Below are positions 6,488-7,246 of a DNA stretch of 7,246 nucleotides, in pieces. This DNA comes from an uncultured Caryophanales bacterium. Its GTDB lineage: Bacteria; Bacillota_I; Bacilli_A; RF39; UBA660. Under the pieces are notes generated by a model. That model was given only the letters and a program-made list of their open reading frames with translations. It was not told where the DNA came from and ran no database searches. Where the stretch lies: NCBI GenBank assembly GCA_946402785.1, contig CAMIXP010000066.1, forward strand, positions 1 to 7,246, written 5' to 3'. Position numbers and translations under genes: made by a program. Position 1 is the first letter of the stretch, and each line of letters begins with the position of its first letter.

Positions 6488-6496
6488 TCACTTCCT
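6488..6496 (-). promoter_or_regulatory. Ribosome binding site deciding the rbgA start
   Basis: AGGAAGTGA on the minus strand differs at one base from AGGAGGTGA and lies five bases before the ATG at 6482. The GTG within it (6491-6489) is in frame, so a longest-frame start would be three residues too long. Confidence 0.75.
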
Positions 6497-6505
6497 AACG
6501 ACTAA

Positions 6506-6514
6506 ATTATAACA
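6506..6514 (-). promoter_or_regulatory. Extended -10 promoter of rbgA
   Basis: TGTTATAAT on the minus strand is a perfect -10 hexamer (6511-6506) with the extended TGn element. The -35 region at 17 bases is TAGAGG, a poor match that lies inside the upstream terminator hairpin, so recognition would rest on the extended -10. The start site would be near 6499, leaving a leader of about 17 bases with the strong binding site. Confidence 0.65.
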
Positions 6515-6515
6515 T

Positions 6516-6538
6516 AAAAGAGTAGATTCCTCTACTCT
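6516..6538 (-). terminator. Probable terminator after the 5'-truncated gene
   Basis: On the minus strand, AGAGTAGA (6538-6531) pairs perfectly with TCTACTCT (6526-6519) around a GGAA (GNRA-type) loop, followed by three more T's. The stop codon TAG (6539-6537) overlaps the first two bases of the stem. The T-tract is short, so some readthrough into rbgA is possible. Confidence 0.65.
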
Positions 6539-7246
6539 ATCTTCTTGAAATACTACTAATAATTTCAAAACTATTATCATGATTAAAGTACTCTTCTTTG
6601 TTATTATGGAAACTTACTCCATATTTAGTTTCTCCATATAATGCCGTATTATAAACCAATTCAGTCTGTTGGAAATAACGAGTTCCTCCTCTTTTATATT
6701 CAAACGAATAACCTCTTAGATCTTGATCTAAATAATAAAATTTATCATAGGATGAAAGTGTCATCGTAGTATATGTTCTCGCAATATAATTCATCTTAAT
6801 ATCATCACTATTAGTAAATAGATTTTGTTTAAAATCATAGTGTTCTTCATAGAACTTTATCATATCGACAGAATCATGAATATTATATTTTTCAAGTAAA
6901 GAATAAGGATCTAACCAAGGGAAAATAGTAGAACGAATTCCTAGTTGTTCCATATTGCCAATATCAATAGTGTGATAACAAATTAAAATCATAGCATCAA
7001 AGTTATCTTGATCTTCTAATCCTTTGACATATGGCTCACAATCATTCATAACATAATGACTTTTTGCTCTATCTGTAACTAATTCAAAACCCTCAGGAAT
7101 ATAAATATTTAAGTTATTATCTAAAGCAGATGTATTGGCTAAAGAATTATTCTTTATTTTAATCGTTTCAATATTTTGATTTACAGGGAAACTATTGTCT
7201 TCATGTATCGTATAATCTTTATAATATAAATAAGCAATAAATGCTT
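6537..7246 (-). CDS. Unknown protein, C-terminal 235 residues (5' end off the window)
   Basis: The frame has no stop from the window edge to the TAG at 6539-6537, so the gene begins beyond base 7246. The ATG at 7049 is an internal Met, since sense-like codons continue at least 65 residues upstream of it. I do not recognise the family. The first visible residues, AFIAYLYYKD, look like the end of a membrane helix, followed by a polar, Asn/Tyr/Asp-rich region (YTIHEDNSFPVNQN, then NNLNIYIPEGFELVTD) typical of extracytoplasmic domains. The C-terminal part (LRGYSFEYKRGGTRYFQQTE, ELVYNTALYGETKYGVSFHN) looks rich in beta strands. No catalytic motif or lipobox is visible. A membrane-anchored surface protein is a reasonable guess, and no more than that. 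Confidence 0.7.
   Translation of the reverse strand, partial: AFIAYLYYKDYTIHEDNSFPVNQNIETIKIKNNSLANTSALDNNLNIYIPEGFELVTDRAKSHYVMNDCEPYVKGLEDQDNFDAMILICYHTIDIGNMEQLGIRSTIFPWLDPYSLLEKYNIHDSVDMIKFYEEHYDFKQNLFTNSDDIKMNYIARTYTTMTLSSYDKFYYLDQDLRGYSFEYKRGGTRYFQQTELVYNTALYGETKYGVSFHNNKEEYFNHDNSFEIISSISRR

Noticed and set aside
6483..6491. GTG start for rbgA at 6491
   Set aside because: The GTG is part of the AGGAAGTGA binding site for the ATG at 6482, and the shorter protein matches family length.
6537..7049. A complete 170-aa gene starting at 7049
   Set aside because: The frame stays open for 65 more codons to the window edge, no convincing binding site precedes 7049, and the residues upstream look protein-like.

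Overview
The window is AT-rich DNA carrying seven protein genes, all read from the minus strand, with almost no space between them. The order along the direction of transcription is: unknown protein (5' end off the window), rbgA, HipA-fold kinase-like gene, rnhB, topA, unknown 361-aa gene, xerC (3' end off the window). The order rbgA - rnhB - topA - xerC is a backbone known from Firmicutes such as Bacillus subtilis, where sucCD, dprA and trmFO also lie in this interval. The base composition, Firmicutes-type ribosome binding sites, near-consensus sigma-A promoters and standard stop codons suggest a low-GC Firmicute, possibly an Erysipelotrichia/Coprobacillus-type gut bacterium. That placement is an inference.

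Region by region (plus-strand coordinates, genes on minus): 7246-6537 is the C-terminal 235 residues of an unrecognised, probably membrane-anchored protein, ending at a hairpin. 6482-4831 holds rbgA (50S assembly GTPase) and a HipA-like kinase, joined by a TAATG stop/start overlap and closed by a strong terminator. 4771-3917 is rnhB, with an N-terminal region unlike the usual one. 3825-1795 is topA, starting at GTG behind a good promoter and ending inside its own terminator hairpin. 1727-642 is a 361-aa protein of unknown function with its own strong promoter and a possible sliding-clamp-binding motif. 688-1 is xerC, which overlaps the previous gene by 47 bases.

The recognised genes concern ribosome assembly (RbgA) and chromosome maintenance: ribonucleotide and R-loop removal (RNase HII), supercoil relaxation (TopA) and dimer resolution (XerC). 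The less ordinary content is the orphan HipA-fold kinase tied to RbgA, the RNase HII N-terminus that resembles a decayed nucleotidyltransferase-like domain, the uncharacterised gene where trmFO sits in Bacillus, and a repeated compact junction in which the stop codon lies in or against a terminator hairpin and the next promoter follows at once. Three gene starts differ from the longest open frames (1727, 4771, 6482). No tRNA, rRNA, CRISPR array, insertion sequence or riboswitch was seen, and no gene-free stretch exceeds 100 bases.
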